The notes: generated by a model not told the origin, from the sequence alone. DNA of 64,000 nt from Paraburkholderia ribeironis (GCF_900019265.1 NZ_CYGX02000034.1:112622-176621); one strand, 5' to 3'; shown: positions 1-9,168, counted from the first letter of the stretch. Translations and numbers: made by a program.

Positions 1-127
1 AAGCAGGCCGATGGCCAACCGTTTCATACGCTGTGCACGATGGGCGCTGTTGCCGCCCGTCGCGTGTCGGCTGGATCGTGCGTGACCGATCTCACCTTGG
101 CGATGGCTTCAGGGGTTAAGGGCTTCA

Positions 128-1012
128 ATGGATATCTTTGGCGTTCCGCTACCGGCAATGCTGAGCCAGCTGCTGCTGGGGCTCGTGAACGGCTCGTTCT
201 ACGCGATTCTGAGTCTCGGGCTGGCAGTGATCTTCGGCTTGCTCAACGTGATCAACTTCGCGCATGGCGCGCTGTTCATGCTCGGCGCGATGCTCGCGTG
301 GATGGGGCTGTCGTACTTCGGGTTGCCGTACTGGGTGATGCTGGTGCTGGCGCCCTTGATCGTGGGGCTATTCGGCGTCGCGATCGAACGCTCGATGCTG
401 CGCTGGCTCTACAAGCTCGATCACCTGTATGGCCTGCTGCTGACCTTCGGACTCACACTGGTCGTCGAAGGCGTATTCCATTCGATCTACGGTTCGTCGG
501 GCCAGCCGTACGACGTGCCGTCGGCGCTCGCAGGCGCAACCAATCTCGGCTTCATGTTTCTCCCTAACTACCGTGCGTGGGTCGTCGTCGCATCGCTCGC
601 GGTCTGCTTCGCTACGTGGTTCGTGATCGAGAAGACGCGCCTCGGGGCTTACCTGCGCGCGGGCACCGAGAACCCGAAACTGGTCGAGGCATTCGGCATC
701 AACGTGCCGCGGATGATCACGCTGACCTATGGCTTCGGCGTCGCGCTGGCGGCGTTTGCCGGCGTGCTGGCCGCGCCGGTCATTCAGGTCTCGCCACTGA
801 TGGGCCAGCCGATGATCATCACCGTGTTCGCGGTGGTCGTGATCGGCGGGATGGGGTCGATCATGGGCTCGATTCTCACCGGCCTGATGCTCGGCGTGAT
901 CGAAGGGCTGACGCGCGTGTTTTATCCGGAAGCGTCGGCGACCGTCGTCTTCGTGATCATGGCGCTGGTGTTGCTCGTTCGCCCGGCGGGTCTGTTCGGC
1001 AAGGAAAAATGA
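128..1012 (+). CDS. livH: branched-chain amino acid ABC transporter permease, LivH type
   Basis: 294-residue polytopic inner-membrane permease of the LivH/BPD_transp_2 family, one half of the channel for an ABC importer of branched-chain or related amino acids. The N-terminus carries the typical LivH run GSFYAILSLGLAVIFGLLNV followed by INFAHG, and hydrophobic helices continue to a short basic C-terminus. An AAGGG-like Shine-Dalgarno lies just before the ATG. The stop overlaps the start of the next gene (ATGATG), so the two are translationally coupled. The matching ATPase genes are not on the 3' side of this pair and may lie upstream of the window. The first 127 bases hold no frame I recognise. 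Substrate cannot be told from sequence. Confidence 0.93.
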   Translation: MDIFGVPLPAMLSQLLLGLVNGSFYAILSLGLAVIFGLLNVINFAHGALFMLGAMLAWMGLSYFGLPYWVMLVLAPLIVGLFGVAIERSMLRWLYKLDHLYGLLLTFGLTLVVEGVFHSIYGSSGQPYDVPSALAGATNLGFMFLPNYRAWVVVASLAVCFATWFVIEKTRLGAYLRAGTENPKLVEAFGINVPRMITLTYGFGVALAAFAGVLAAPVIQVSPLMGQPMIITVFAVVVIGGMGSIMGSILTGLMLGVIEGLTRVFYPEASATVVFVIMALVLLVRPAGLFGKEK

Positions 1013-1983
1013 TGCAGAGAAAAATGCTCTACGGTCTGTTGCTGATCGTGCTGCTCGCGGTACCGGTGCTCGGCATCTATCCGCTCTTCGTGATGAAGGT
1101 GCTGTGCTTCGCGCTATTTGCAGCGGCGTTCAATCTGCTGATCGGCTACACCGGTCTGCTGTCGTTCGGCCATGCGATGTTTCTCGCTTCGGCCGGCTAT
1201 GTCGCCGGCTATGCGATGCAGACGCTCGGCTTCTCGCCGGAACTGGGCGTATTGGCCGGCACCGCGACGGCCACGCTGCTTGGCCTGATCGTCGGCTTTT
1301 TCGCGATTCGTCGGCAGGGTATCTACTTCGCGATGGTGACGCTGGCGCTCGCGCAGATGGTCTACTTCGTATTCCTGCAAGCGCCGTTCACGCATGGCGA
1401 GGATGGACTGCAAGGGGTGCCGCGCGGCAAGCTGTTCGGTGTGCTCGATCTGTCGTCGGACGTGGCGTTGTATTTCGTCGTGCTGGTCGTGATGGTGCTG
1501 GCCTTCCTGCTGATCGTTCGAATCGTGCACTCGCCGTTCGGACAGGTGCTGGTCGCGATCAAGGAAAACGAGCCGCGGGCGGTGTCGCTCGGCTACGATA
1601 CGGATCGCTTCAAGTTGCTCGCGTTCATTCTGTCGGCGGGGCTTGCCGGCCTCGCGGGTTCGCTCAAGGTGCTGGTGCAGGGCTTCGAAACGCTGAGCGA
1701 CGCGTACTGGACCATGTCCGGTCTGGTGATCCTGATGACGCTCGTCGGCGGCATGGGCACGTTGTTCGGACCTCTGCTCGGCGCCGCGTTGATCGTCGCG
1801 CTGGAAGACCGGCTCGGCGATATCGGCGCAGCGCTGGCCGCGACGACCGGCATCGAATGGTTCCGCTCGCTGGGCGAGTCGGTGACGATCGTGACCGGCG
1901 TGATCTTCATTGCGTGCGTGCTGGCGTTCCGACGCGGTATCGTCGGCGAGATCGTCGCGCGAGTGCGGCCGCTGCGAGCCTGA
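1009..1983 (+). CDS. livM: branched-chain amino acid ABC transporter permease, LivM type
   Basis: 324-residue permease, partner of the preceding LivH. It begins MMQRKMLYGLLLIV with the ATG inside the livH stop codon (4-base overlap); the second ATG at 1012 is an equally possible start. The family motif NLLIGYTGLLSFGHAMF is present near residue 40, as is the cytoplasmic EAA-like loop around VAIKENEPRAVSLGYD. It ends about 265 bp before a strong terminator and completes the first transporter operon. Family assignment is firm; substrate is unknown. Confidence 0.93.
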   Translation: MMQRKMLYGLLLIVLLAVPVLGIYPLFVMKVLCFALFAAAFNLLIGYTGLLSFGHAMFLASAGYVAGYAMQTLGFSPELGVLAGTATATLLGLIVGFFAIRRQGIYFAMVTLALAQMVYFVFLQAPFTHGEDGLQGVPRGKLFGVLDLSSDVALYFVVLVVMVLAFLLIVRIVHSPFGQVLVAIKENEPRAVSLGYDTDRFKLLAFILSAGLAGLAGSLKVLVQGFETLSDAYWTMSGLVILMTLVGGMGTLFGPLLGAALIVALEDRLGDIGAALAATTGIEWFRSLGESVTIVTGVIFIACVLAFRRGIVGEIVARVRPLRA

Positions 1984-2248
1984 CGCGTGAAGCGTACTGA
2001 GACGCGCAATTGATTCGGTGTCCGATGTAATTGGGCGACTCTGAGCAAGCGGATGCCGCGAGGTGGCTGAGCGATGCAGGGCGTCTACCCGTTGCCGGAA
2101 TACGCCCCAATTCGGTGCCGCAGTGCACCACTAGGGTAATTGCTAGTTGTAGCAGGATAAGTGCTCGTTTAATCTTCACCCAGTTCTGATGCACCACGAA
2201 TTTGCAGGTGGAGAACGAGGAGACAATGAGGCACTCAGTGCCCAGACG

Positions 2249-2284
2249 AAAGCGCTGTTGGATTGATATCCAACAGCGCTTTTT
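2249..2284 (+). terminator. intrinsic terminator after livHM
   Basis: A perfect 15-bp inverted repeat (arms 2249-2263 and 2268-2282, loop TGAT) ends in a T-run at 2280-2284. It would end transcription from the livHM operon. The rest of the 1984-2500 gap shows no coding frame I trust, only the repeats listed next. Confidence 0.85.
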
Positions 2285-2428
2285 ATTTGTGCTTCCATAA
2301 AGCGCCATTTCAATTTCCTGCTAATTCGGTGCCTCTTTTTTATATCGCCGTCAATCCGTAATCCCCTACGTCCCAAGCCTGCAAAAAGCTTGCAGCACAA
2401 GGCTTTCGTCGGCTAAACTCGGCATTCG

Positions 2429-2469
2429 CCGACCACTCGGTCGGGATTTAAATTCACGGATTTAAATTC
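2429..2469 (+). promoter_or_regulatory. hairpin plus paired GATTTAAATTC repeats upstream of binding protein 1
   Basis: CCGACC-ACTC-GGTCGG (2429-2444) is followed at once by two direct copies of GATTTAAATTC (2445-2455 and 2459-2469) with a 14-bp period, ending about 30 bp before the ATG of the next gene. The placement suggests an operator or leader region. The regulator is not identifiable. Confidence 0.4.
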
Positions 2470-2500
2470 GATTGAATAACGGGGTAGACAGAGGAGCAGG

Positions 2501-3667
2501 ATGAAGTCGGCATTGCGTTGGATCAGCGCGGCATTGGTCGCTACCGGCGTCTGCGCAACATGGAGCGGCCATGCACTTGCGGACGTGAAAATCGGCGTGA
2601 CGGTGTCGGCAACGGGGCCGGCTGCATCGCTCGGTATTCCGGAAAAAAACACCATTACGCTGCTGCCTAAAGAAGTGGCAGGCCAGAAAATCGACTACAT
2701 CGTGCTCGATGATGCGACCGATTCGACCCAGGCAGTCAAGAACGCGCGCAAGCTCACCAGCGAAGATCACGTGGATGCATTGATCGGCTCGACCGTCGTG
2801 CCGAACTCGCTCGCGATGATCGACGTCGCCGTCGAAAGCGCCACGCCAATGATCTCGATGGCTGCCGCGGCGGCCATCGTCGAACCGATGGATGCGAAGC
2901 GCGCGTGGGTCTTCAAGACGCCGCAAAACGACATCCTGATGGCCACCGCGATCGCACAGCATATGGCGAATCACGGCGTCAAGACGGTCGCGTTCATCGG
3001 CTTTTCGGACGCGTATGGCGAGAGCTGGTTCAAGGAGTTCGGCAAGGCCGCCGATCTCGCGAAGATCAAGGTCGTTGCGAACGAGCGCTTCGCGCGCAAC
3101 GACGCATCGGTCACGGGCCAGGTGCTGAAAATGATCTCGCAGAATCCGGATGCGGTGTTGATCGCCGGTGCCGGCACGCCGGCCGCGTTGCCGCAGAAAA
3201 CGCTCAAGGAGCGCGGCTACAAGGGCAAGTACTATCAGACGCATGGCGTGGCGAACAACGACTTCCTGCGCGTGTGTGGCAAGGATTGCGAAGGTACGTG
3301 GCTGCCGGCCGGCCCGCTGCTGGTCGCCGACCAGTTGCCCGATTCGAATCCGGTGAAGAAAAGTTCGCTCGCGTATAAGCACGCGTATGAAGCCGCTTAC
3401 GGCGCCGGTTCGGTGTCGACCTTCGGCGGTCATGCGTGGGATGCGGGCTTGCTGCTGCAACGCGCGATTCCGCTCGCGTTGAAGAAGGGCCAGCCGGGCA
3501 CGCCTGCATTCCGTGAAGCGCTGCGCGCGGCACTGGAAGGCACCAAAGACATGCCCGCGTCGCACGGCATCTTCAACATGAGCGCGAACGATCACGCTGG
3601 CCTCGACCAGCGGGCGCGCGTGATGGGGGAGATTGTCGGCGGCAAGTGGAAGCTGGCCAGCGACTAA
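2501..3667 (+). CDS. ABC transporter periplasmic binding protein (Leu/Ile/Val-binding family), copy 1
   Basis: 388-residue substrate-binding protein. The first 27 residues are a classic Sec signal peptide ending GHALA, so mature protein starts DVKIGVTVSATGPAAS. It belongs to the peripla_BP_6 (LivJ/LivK) fold family and would deliver a small ligand to the permeases encoded downstream. GAGGAG at the proper distance supports the ATG. It closely resembles the next gene product (shared GPAASLGIPEKNTI, similar spacing throughout), so the two are recent paralogues. A terminator directly after it means it can be transcribed separately from copy 2. Ligand is unknown; members of this family bind amino acids, amides or aromatic acids. 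Confidence 0.9.
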   Translation: MKSALRWISAALVATGVCATWSGHALADVKIGVTVSATGPAASLGIPEKNTITLLPKEVAGQKIDYIVLDDATDSTQAVKNARKLTSEDHVDALIGSTVVPNSLAMIDVAVESATPMISMAAAAAIVEPMDAKRAWVFKTPQNDILMATAIAQHMANHGVKTVAFIGFSDAYGESWFKEFGKAADLAKIKVVANERFARNDASVTGQVLKMISQNPDAVLIAGAGTPAALPQKTLKERGYKGKYYQTHGVANNDFLRVCGKDCEGTWLPAGPLLVADQLPDSNPVKKSSLAYKHAYEAAYGAGSVSTFGGHAWDAGLLLQRAIPLALKKGQPGTPAFREALRAALEGTKDMPASHGIFNMSANDHAGLDQRARVMGEIVGGKWKLASD

Positions 3668-3697
3668 GCGAAGGCGAAGCGATACGGGACCTCATCG

Positions 3698-3729
3698 AAA
3701 AAGACGCGTGCAGTTAACGCGTCTTTTTT
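3698..3729 (+). terminator. intrinsic terminator after binding protein 1
   Basis: Arms AAAAAGACGCGT (3698-3709) and its complement from 3717, 7-nt loop, followed by six T residues. Confidence 0.85.
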
Positions 3730-3830
3730 ATTGCCCGCGTCGCGTGACGAAGTGTGGTTCGGTCCGTCGCTTTAGGACAAACCCGCAGTTGACTCACGGT
3801 CCATTGATCGTCAATGATGCAGAACGCAAT

Positions 3831-3850
3831 ACTACTAACATGTTAGTAGT
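3831..3850. promoter_or_regulatory. perfect 20-bp palindrome, putative operator
   Basis: ACTACTAACATGTTAGTAGT is fully self-complementary with no spacer and lies 216 bp upstream of the second binding-protein gene, in a gap (3668-4066) that otherwise holds only the terminator. The form fits a dimeric repressor site of the TetR or GntR kind; this is inference. Confidence 0.45.
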
Positions 3851-4066
3851 TTATCGGCGTCTTTATCGGCATCGCTTGTCGCAATCGAACCGCAGCAGTT
3901 TGCAGTCGTAGTAGCAGGGGAGTGGTACCCAACAAAAAATGGCGAAGGGTTTCGCGCTGAGCAGGGAAAACCACGCTTGGCACGCCTGGACCGCATAACT
4001 AAATTCAGACACCCGGCCAACTGGCCGGATTTCAGATACGCGCTTCAAAGCGTTTGGAGACTCGCA

Positions 4067-5227
4067 ATGAATATGACAAGGCAATGGGTACGCACCGGCA
4101 TCGCAATGGCGTTGATGTGCGGCGCGGGCGCCGCATTCGCGCAGGTGAAGATCGGCGTGACGTTGTCCACCACGGGGCCTGCTGCATCGCTCGGGATTCC
4201 GGAGAAGAACACCATCGCACTGCTGCCCAAGGAGATCGGTGGCAAGACCGTTCAGTACATCATCCTCGACGACGCGTCGGATACCGGCAAGGCCGTGCAG
4301 AACACGCGCAAGTTGATCGATGAAGAGCACGTCGACGCGATCATCGGCTCGACCGTCACGCCGAATTCGCTCGCGATGCTCGACCCCGCCGCCGAAGGCA
4401 AGACACCGGTCATCTCGCTGGCTGCATCGGCCGCGATTATCTCGCCGATGGACGCGAAGCGCGCATGGGCCTTCAAACCGCCGCAGAACGACAGCCTGAT
4501 GGCCGACGCAATTGCCGACTACATGGCGCGTCACGGCGTGAAGACGGTCGGTTTCATCGGCTTCGCGGATGCTTACGGCGACAGTTGGAACAACGTGTTT
4601 GCCGTGTCGGCCGCTGCGCACAATCTGAAGATCGTCTCCAACGAGCGCTTTAACCGCACCGATGCATCGGTGACGGGTCAGGTGCTGAAAACGATGGGCG
4701 CGAATCCTGACGCAGTGTTGATCGCGGGCTCGGGCACGCCGTCGGCACTGCCGGCCAAGACGCTCAAGGAGCGCGGCTACAAGGGCAAGGTCTACCAGAC
4801 GCACGGCGTCGCGAATAACGACTTCCTGCGCGTGTGCAGCAAGGATTGCGATGGCGAATTGCTGCCGGCCGGCCCGATTCTAGTGGCGGACCAGTTGCCG
4901 GAATCGAATCCGGTGAAGAAGAGCTCGCTTGCGTACAAGTCGGCGTATGAGAAAGCGTATGGCGCGGGGTCGGTAGCGACCTTCGGCGGCCATGCGTGGG
5001 ATGCCGGCCAGATGCTGCAAGCGGCGATCCCGGTCGCGCTGAAGACCGCTCAGCCGGGCACGGAAGCGTTCCGCGTGGCACTGCGCGGCGCTCTCGAAAG
5101 CATCAAGGAGTTGCCGGTATCGCACGGCATCATGAACATCACGACGGCCGACCACAACGGCCTCGACAAGCGTGCACGCGTGATCGTGCAGATCGTCGAC
5201 GGCAAGTGGAAGCTGCAGAACGACTAA
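4067..5227 (+). CDS. ABC transporter periplasmic binding protein (Leu/Ile/Val-binding family), copy 2
   Basis: 386-residue paralogue of the gene at 2501. The start at 4067 (MNMTRQWVR) is chosen because it follows TTTGGAGA and begins a signal peptide ending GAAFA; longer in-frame starts upstream add no signal-peptide-like sequence. Mature protein starts QVKIGVTLSTTGPAAS. It is the likely ligand receptor for the permease-ATPase genes that follow 220 bp downstream. The two adjacent receptors could give one membrane complex two ligand specificities. Confidence 0.9.
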   Translation: MNMTRQWVRTGIAMALMCGAGAAFAQVKIGVTLSTTGPAASLGIPEKNTIALLPKEIGGKTVQYIILDDASDTGKAVQNTRKLIDEEHVDAIIGSTVTPNSLAMLDPAAEGKTPVISLAASAAIISPMDAKRAWAFKPPQNDSLMADAIADYMARHGVKTVGFIGFADAYGDSWNNVFAVSAAAHNLKIVSNERFNRTDASVTGQVLKTMGANPDAVLIAGSGTPSALPAKTLKERGYKGKVYQTHGVANNDFLRVCSKDCDGELLPAGPILVADQLPESNPVKKSSLAYKSAYEKAYGAGSVATFGGHAWDAGQMLQAAIPVALKTAQPGTEAFRVALRGALESIKELPVSHGIMNITTADHNGLDKRARVIVQIVDGKWKLQND

Positions 5228-5446
5228 CGATAAAAAGCGCTACGGGCCTCTCGCGCAATCGGCGGCGTGCATGACGCCGCATTGCCATTCTGTTCGATGA
5301 CAATGGCATCGACCGCCGCGCCGGAACACGGCGCGGCGGTTGACTTTTCACACGTCGCAGGTCGATGGACGGCTACGCGGGTTGCGCCGTCACTGCCGTC
5401 ACGATTGTTGCCCGGTTTCGATTTCGACGCTTCAGGACGAGGAAGT

Positions 5447-6502
5447 ATGGATCTATCAATTGCGGCGATCCTCGCGCAGGACGGCATCACCACTGGCGCG
5501 ATCTACGCGCTGCTCGCGCTCGCGCTGGTGCTGGTGTTCTCCGTGACGCGGGTGATCTTTATCCCGCAGGGGGAGTTCGTTTCGTATGGCGCGTTGACGC
5601 TCGCCGCACTGCAAACGCAGAAATTTCCGGCCACCTGCTGGCTGCTGATGGCGATGGGCGCGGCCTGTTTCGTCGTCGAGCTGGCAGGGATGGCGCGGCA
5701 TCCTGAACGACGACGCTATGCGGCACGCACGTTGGTCACGCTGGCCGGGAAATACCTGCTGTTTCCGATTGCGGTATACGCGCTCACTCGAGGTGTTTTC
5801 CTACAGCCGCTACCCATGATCGCGCAGATTGCATTGACGCTTCTGATCGTGATTCCGATGGGACCGTTCGTCTACCGACTCGCGTATGAGCCGATCGCGG
5901 AAGCGACCACGCTGTTGCTGCTGATCGTGGCCGTGGCGGTGCATTTTGCGATGGTCGGCCTCGGGCTCGTGATGTTCGGCGCGGAAGGTTCGCGCACGAC
6001 CGCATTTTCGGATGCAACGTTTAACGTCGGCAGTCTGTCGATCTCCGGACAAAGTCTGTGGGTGGTGGGTACCGCAGTCGTGTTGATCGGCGGGCTGTAT
6101 TTGTACTTCGATCGCTCGATCTCGGGCAAGGCTTTGCGCGCGACGTCCGTGAACCGGCTCGGCGCGCGGCTCGTCGGCATCGGCACGACGCAGGCGGGGC
6201 GGCTCGCATTCACGCTGGCGGCCGGGCTCGGCGCGCTGTGCGGCATCCTTGTCGCACCGTTGACCACCATTTACTACGACTCGGGCTTCCTGATCGGTCT
6301 GAAGGGCTTCGTGGGGGCGATTATCGGCGGGCTCGTCAGTTATCCGCTGGCGGCGGCCGGCTCCATCCTGGTCGGCCTACTGGAGTCGTATTCGTCGTTC
6401 TGGGCGAGCGCCTATAAAGAAGTGATCGTGTTCACGCTGATCATCCCGGTGCTGCTCTGGCGGAGTCTTGCCAGTCCGCACGCCGAAGAGGAAGAGGAGT
6501 AA
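5447..6502 (+). CDS. ABC transporter permease, LivH type, extended form
   Basis: 351-residue membrane permease of the LivH family. The ATG at 5447 follows AGGACGAGGAAG and begins MDLSIAAILAQDGITTGAIY, the normal start of the family; a longer frame from 5267 is not supported. It is some 50 residues longer than the 294-residue LivH at the window start, with extra sequence around residues 65-110, and ends in a run of five Glu. It sits 4 bp upstream of the fused permease-ATPase and clearly shares its operon. It forms half of the transmembrane channel. Confidence 0.9.
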   Translation: MDLSIAAILAQDGITTGAIYALLALALVLVFSVTRVIFIPQGEFVSYGALTLAALQTQKFPATCWLLMAMGAACFVVELAGMARHPERRRYAARTLVTLAGKYLLFPIAVYALTRGVFLQPLPMIAQIALTLLIVIPMGPFVYRLAYEPIAEATTLLLLIVAVAVHFAMVGLGLVMFGAEGSRTTAFSDATFNVGSLSISGQSLWVVGTAVVLIGGLYLYFDRSISGKALRATSVNRLGARLVGIGTTQAGRLAFTLAAGLGALCGILVAPLTTIYYDSGFLIGLKGFVGAIIGGLVSYPLAAAGSILVGLLESYSSFWASAYKEVIVFTLIIPVLLWRSLASPHAEEEEE

Positions 6503-6506
6503 CACG

Positions 6507-8291
6507 ATGAAACGGATCATGCGAAACAAGTTCTTCTGGTTGTTCCTCGTGGTGCTGTTCGCGCTGCCGGTATTGCCGCAGCCGATTCATCTGCCCGAGT
6601 ACTGGGTGACGTTGCTCAACTACATCGGCCTGTATGCGATTGTCGCGATCGGCCTCGTATTGCTGACTGGCATCGGAGGGATGACGAGCTTTGGGCAGGC
6701 GGCGTTCGTCGGCATCGGCGCCTACGCAACCGCGTATCTGACGACGGCGTATGGTGTTTCCCCGTGGTTCGCGCTGATCGCGGGCGTCGTTGTGACGGCC
6801 TTGATCGCGCTGATGCTCGGCCTCGTGACGATGCGGCTGTCTGGCCACTTTCTGCCGCTCGGTACGATCGCGTGGGGCCTCGCGCTGTTCTACCTGTTCG
6901 GCAACCTCGAAATGCTCGGCAAATACGACGGCATCAACGGGATTCCGGTCCTGAATGTTTTTGGCATCGACCTGGAGTCCGGCCGCCATATCTATTACCT
7001 GATCTGGCTGGTCGTCCTCGGCGCGGTCGTCTCTGTTCAGAATCTGCTTAATAGCCGGCCGGGACGGGCGATCCGCGCGTTGCGCGGCGGCGGCATGATG
7101 GCGGAGGCGATGGGCGTGAATACCGGATGGATGCGCGTGGTGATCTTCGTCTACGCGGCGGTGCTGGCGTCGGTGTCGGGCTTCCTGTATGCGCATCTGC
7201 AACGTGCGGTGAATCCGACGCCGTTCGGCCTGAACCATGGCATCGAGTTCCTGTTCATGGCGGTGGTGGGCGGTGTGTCCCACGTCTGGGGTGCGGTGCT
7301 CGGCGCAGCGATTCTGACCGTGCTGCAGGACTATCTGCAAACCCTGCTGCCGAAGCTGCTCGGCGAGAACGGCAACTTCGAGGTGATCGTGTTCGGCATC
7401 TTGATGGTGCTGCTGCTGCAGTACGCGCGCCAAGGGGTTTGGCCATTCGTCGCACGCTTTTTCCCACGGGGGCCGCGCGCTCATCTGTCGGATCATGCTG
7501 AGCCGTTGCCGCAGCGCAGCAAACCTGCGGCGGGCGAGGAGTTGCTGACCGTCAACAAGGCGCGCAAGCAGTTCGGCGGTCTGGTGGCGGTCAACGATGT
7601 CAGCTTCGAGGTGAAAGCGGGGCAGATCATTGGACTGATCGGACCGAACGGCGCCGGCAAGTCGACCACATTCAATCTCGTGACTGGTGTATTGCAGGCG
7701 ACCAGCGGCGAGATTACGTTTCGCGGTGAGCGCATCGATGCGTTGAGTTCACGTGAAATCGTCAAGCGCGGGATTGGTCGCACGTTCCAGCACGTCAAGT
7801 TGCTGCCCAGGATGACGGTGCTCGAAAACGTCGCAATCGGCGCGCATTTGCGCGGGCGTTCGGGTGTTGTGCGCAGCGTCGTACGCCTGAACGGCGCCGA
7901 AGAAGCACAGTTGATGGCGGAGGCAGCTCGACAGATTCGGCGTGTGGGACTCGAGCAACATATGTACGACGAAGCCGGCAGTCTCGCGCTCGGCCAGCAA
8001 CGGATCCTCGAAATCGCTCGCGCGCTGTGCTGCGATCCGACGCTGCTGTTGCTGGATGAACCCGCAGCCGGTTTGCGTTATCAGGAAAAGCTGCAACTCG
8101 CCGACCTGCTGCGCCGACTCAAGGCGGAAGGCATGAGCGTGCTGCTGGTGGAGCATGACATGGACTTCGTGATGAATCTCACCGACCGGCTAGTGGTGAT
8201 GGAGTTCGGAACCCGGATCGCGGAAGGCTTGCCGCAGGATGTTCAGCAAGACCCGGCGGTGCTCGAAGCGTATCTGGGCGGGGTGGAGTGA
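6507..8291 (+). CDS. fused ABC transporter permease (LivM) and ATPase (LivG)
   Basis: 594 residues joining two normally separate subunits. Residues 1 to about 330 are a LivM-type permease (TGIGGMTSFGQAAFVGIGAY near residue 55; LFMAVVGGVSHVWGAVLG near 248). After a linker, residues from about 345 form a LivG-type ATPase: Walker A GPNGAGKST near 379, signature LALGQQRILEIARAL near 493, Walker B LLLLDEPAAGL near 513, and a conserved switch His in LLVEHDMDFV. The start follows GAGGAAGAGGAG. One open frame runs through the joint with no shift. Since the complex needs two ATPase sites, this protein would pair with the LivF-type ATPase that overlaps its stop. Confidence 0.92.
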   Translation: MKRIMRNKFFWLFLVVLFALPVLPQPIHLPEYWVTLLNYIGLYAIVAIGLVLLTGIGGMTSFGQAAFVGIGAYATAYLTTAYGVSPWFALIAGVVVTALIALMLGLVTMRLSGHFLPLGTIAWGLALFYLFGNLEMLGKYDGINGIPVLNVFGIDLESGRHIYYLIWLVVLGAVVSVQNLLNSRPGRAIRALRGGGMMAEAMGVNTGWMRVVIFVYAAVLASVSGFLYAHLQRAVNPTPFGLNHGIEFLFMAVVGGVSHVWGAVLGAAILTVLQDYLQTLLPKLLGENGNFEVIVFGILMVLLLQYARQGVWPFVARFFPRGPRAHLSDHAEPLPQRSKPAAGEELLTVNKARKQFGGLVAVNDVSFEVKAGQIIGLIGPNGAGKSTTFNLVTGVLQATSGEITFRGERIDALSSREIVKRGIGRTFQHVKLLPRMTVLENVAIGAHLRGRSGVVRSVVRLNGAEEAQLMAEAARQIRRVGLEQHMYDEAGSLALGQQRILEIARALCCDPTLLLLDEPAAGLRYQEKLQLADLLRRLKAEGMSVLLVEHDMDFVMNLTDRLVVMEFGTRIAEGLPQDVQQDPAVLEAYLGGVE

Positions 8292-9055
8292 TGGAGAAGA
8301 TGATGAATGCTGCTGTACCGATTCTCGACGTGAACGGTCTGTCGGTCCGATACGGCAAGGTCGAGGCGCTGCACGACGCGGCGATCAAGGTGCGAGCGGG
8401 GCAGATCGTTTCGGTGATCGGGCCGAACGGCGCGGGCAAGTCTACATTGCTCAATGCAATCATGGGCGCGCTGCCGAACACGGGCCATGCAAAGGGTGCC
8501 GTCGTCTACCGGGGTGAGGATGTCAGTGCGGTTCCCGTGGAGAAGCGGGTCGCGCGTGGCATGTGTCTGGTGCCTGAAAAACGTGAGCTGTTCGCGTCGA
8601 TGACGGTGGAAGACAACCTTGTCCTCGGCGCTTATCGGCGTAAGCAGGCAGGCGAGCGCAATTTTCTCGATCAGCTGGAACCGGTCTTTGCGCTGTTTCC
8701 ACGGCTGAAAGAGCGCCGCAAGCAGGCTGCCGGCACCTTATCCGGTGGCGAGCGACAGATGCTTGCGGTAGGGCGGGCGTTGATGGGTAAGCCCGATCTA
8801 CTGATGCTGGACGAGCCGAGCTTGGGACTCGCGCCGCTGATCGTCAAAGAAATTTTCCACATCATTAGTGCGCTGCGTCAGACGGGAGTGGCGACCCTGT
8901 TGATTGAACAGAATGCACGAGCCGCGCTGCAAATCTCCGACTACGGCTATGTGCTTGAAACCGGAGAGCTGGCGCTGGAAGGAGCGGCAGCCGACCTTGC
9001 GCAGAACCCACGAGTGATCGAAACGTATCTCGGGCTGGCGAAGAAAGTGGCCTGA
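8291..9055 (+). CDS. livF: branched-chain amino acid ABC transporter ATPase, LivF type
   Basis: 254-residue ATPase, second nucleotide-binding subunit of this transporter. Walker A GPNGAGKST, signature LSGGERQMLAVGRALM and Walker B LLMLDEPSLGLAP are all intact, and the LivF-type ending VIETYLGLAKK is present. The ATG overlaps the previous stop (TGATG); a GTG at 8288 is an alternative. It closes the operon, followed by a terminator that also contains parS. Confidence 0.92.
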   Translation: MEKMMNAAVPILDVNGLSVRYGKVEALHDAAIKVRAGQIVSVIGPNGAGKSTLLNAIMGALPNTGHAKGAVVYRGEDVSAVPVEKRVARGMCLVPEKRELFASMTVEDNLVLGAYRRKQAGERNFLDQLEPVFALFPRLKERRKQAAGTLSGGERQMLAVGRALMGKPDLLMLDEPSLGLAPLIVKEIFHIISALRQTGVATLLIEQNARAALQISDYGYVLETGELALEGAAADLAQNPRVIETYLGLAKKVA

Positions 9056-9086
9056 AGACGATTTATCAGCGGTCTGCTAAATGGCG

Positions 9087-9123
9087 AAGCGGTGTGTTTC
9101 ACGTGAAACACACCGCTTTTTTT
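9087..9123 (+). terminator. parS: terminator hairpin containing a parS centromere site
   Basis: A 32-bp perfect palindrome (arms 9087-9102 and 9103-9118) is followed by seven T residues, a good rho-independent terminator for the liv operon. Its centre, 9095-9110, is TGTTTCACGTGAAACA, matching the conserved bacterial parS sequence bound by ParB. The parB gene lies 3.7 kb downstream. One sequence therefore seems to serve both roles. Confidence 0.9.
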
Positions 9124-9168
9124 ATTCGTTGGCCATTCGGACGAAATTCGGGCCTAAACCGAACCCGT

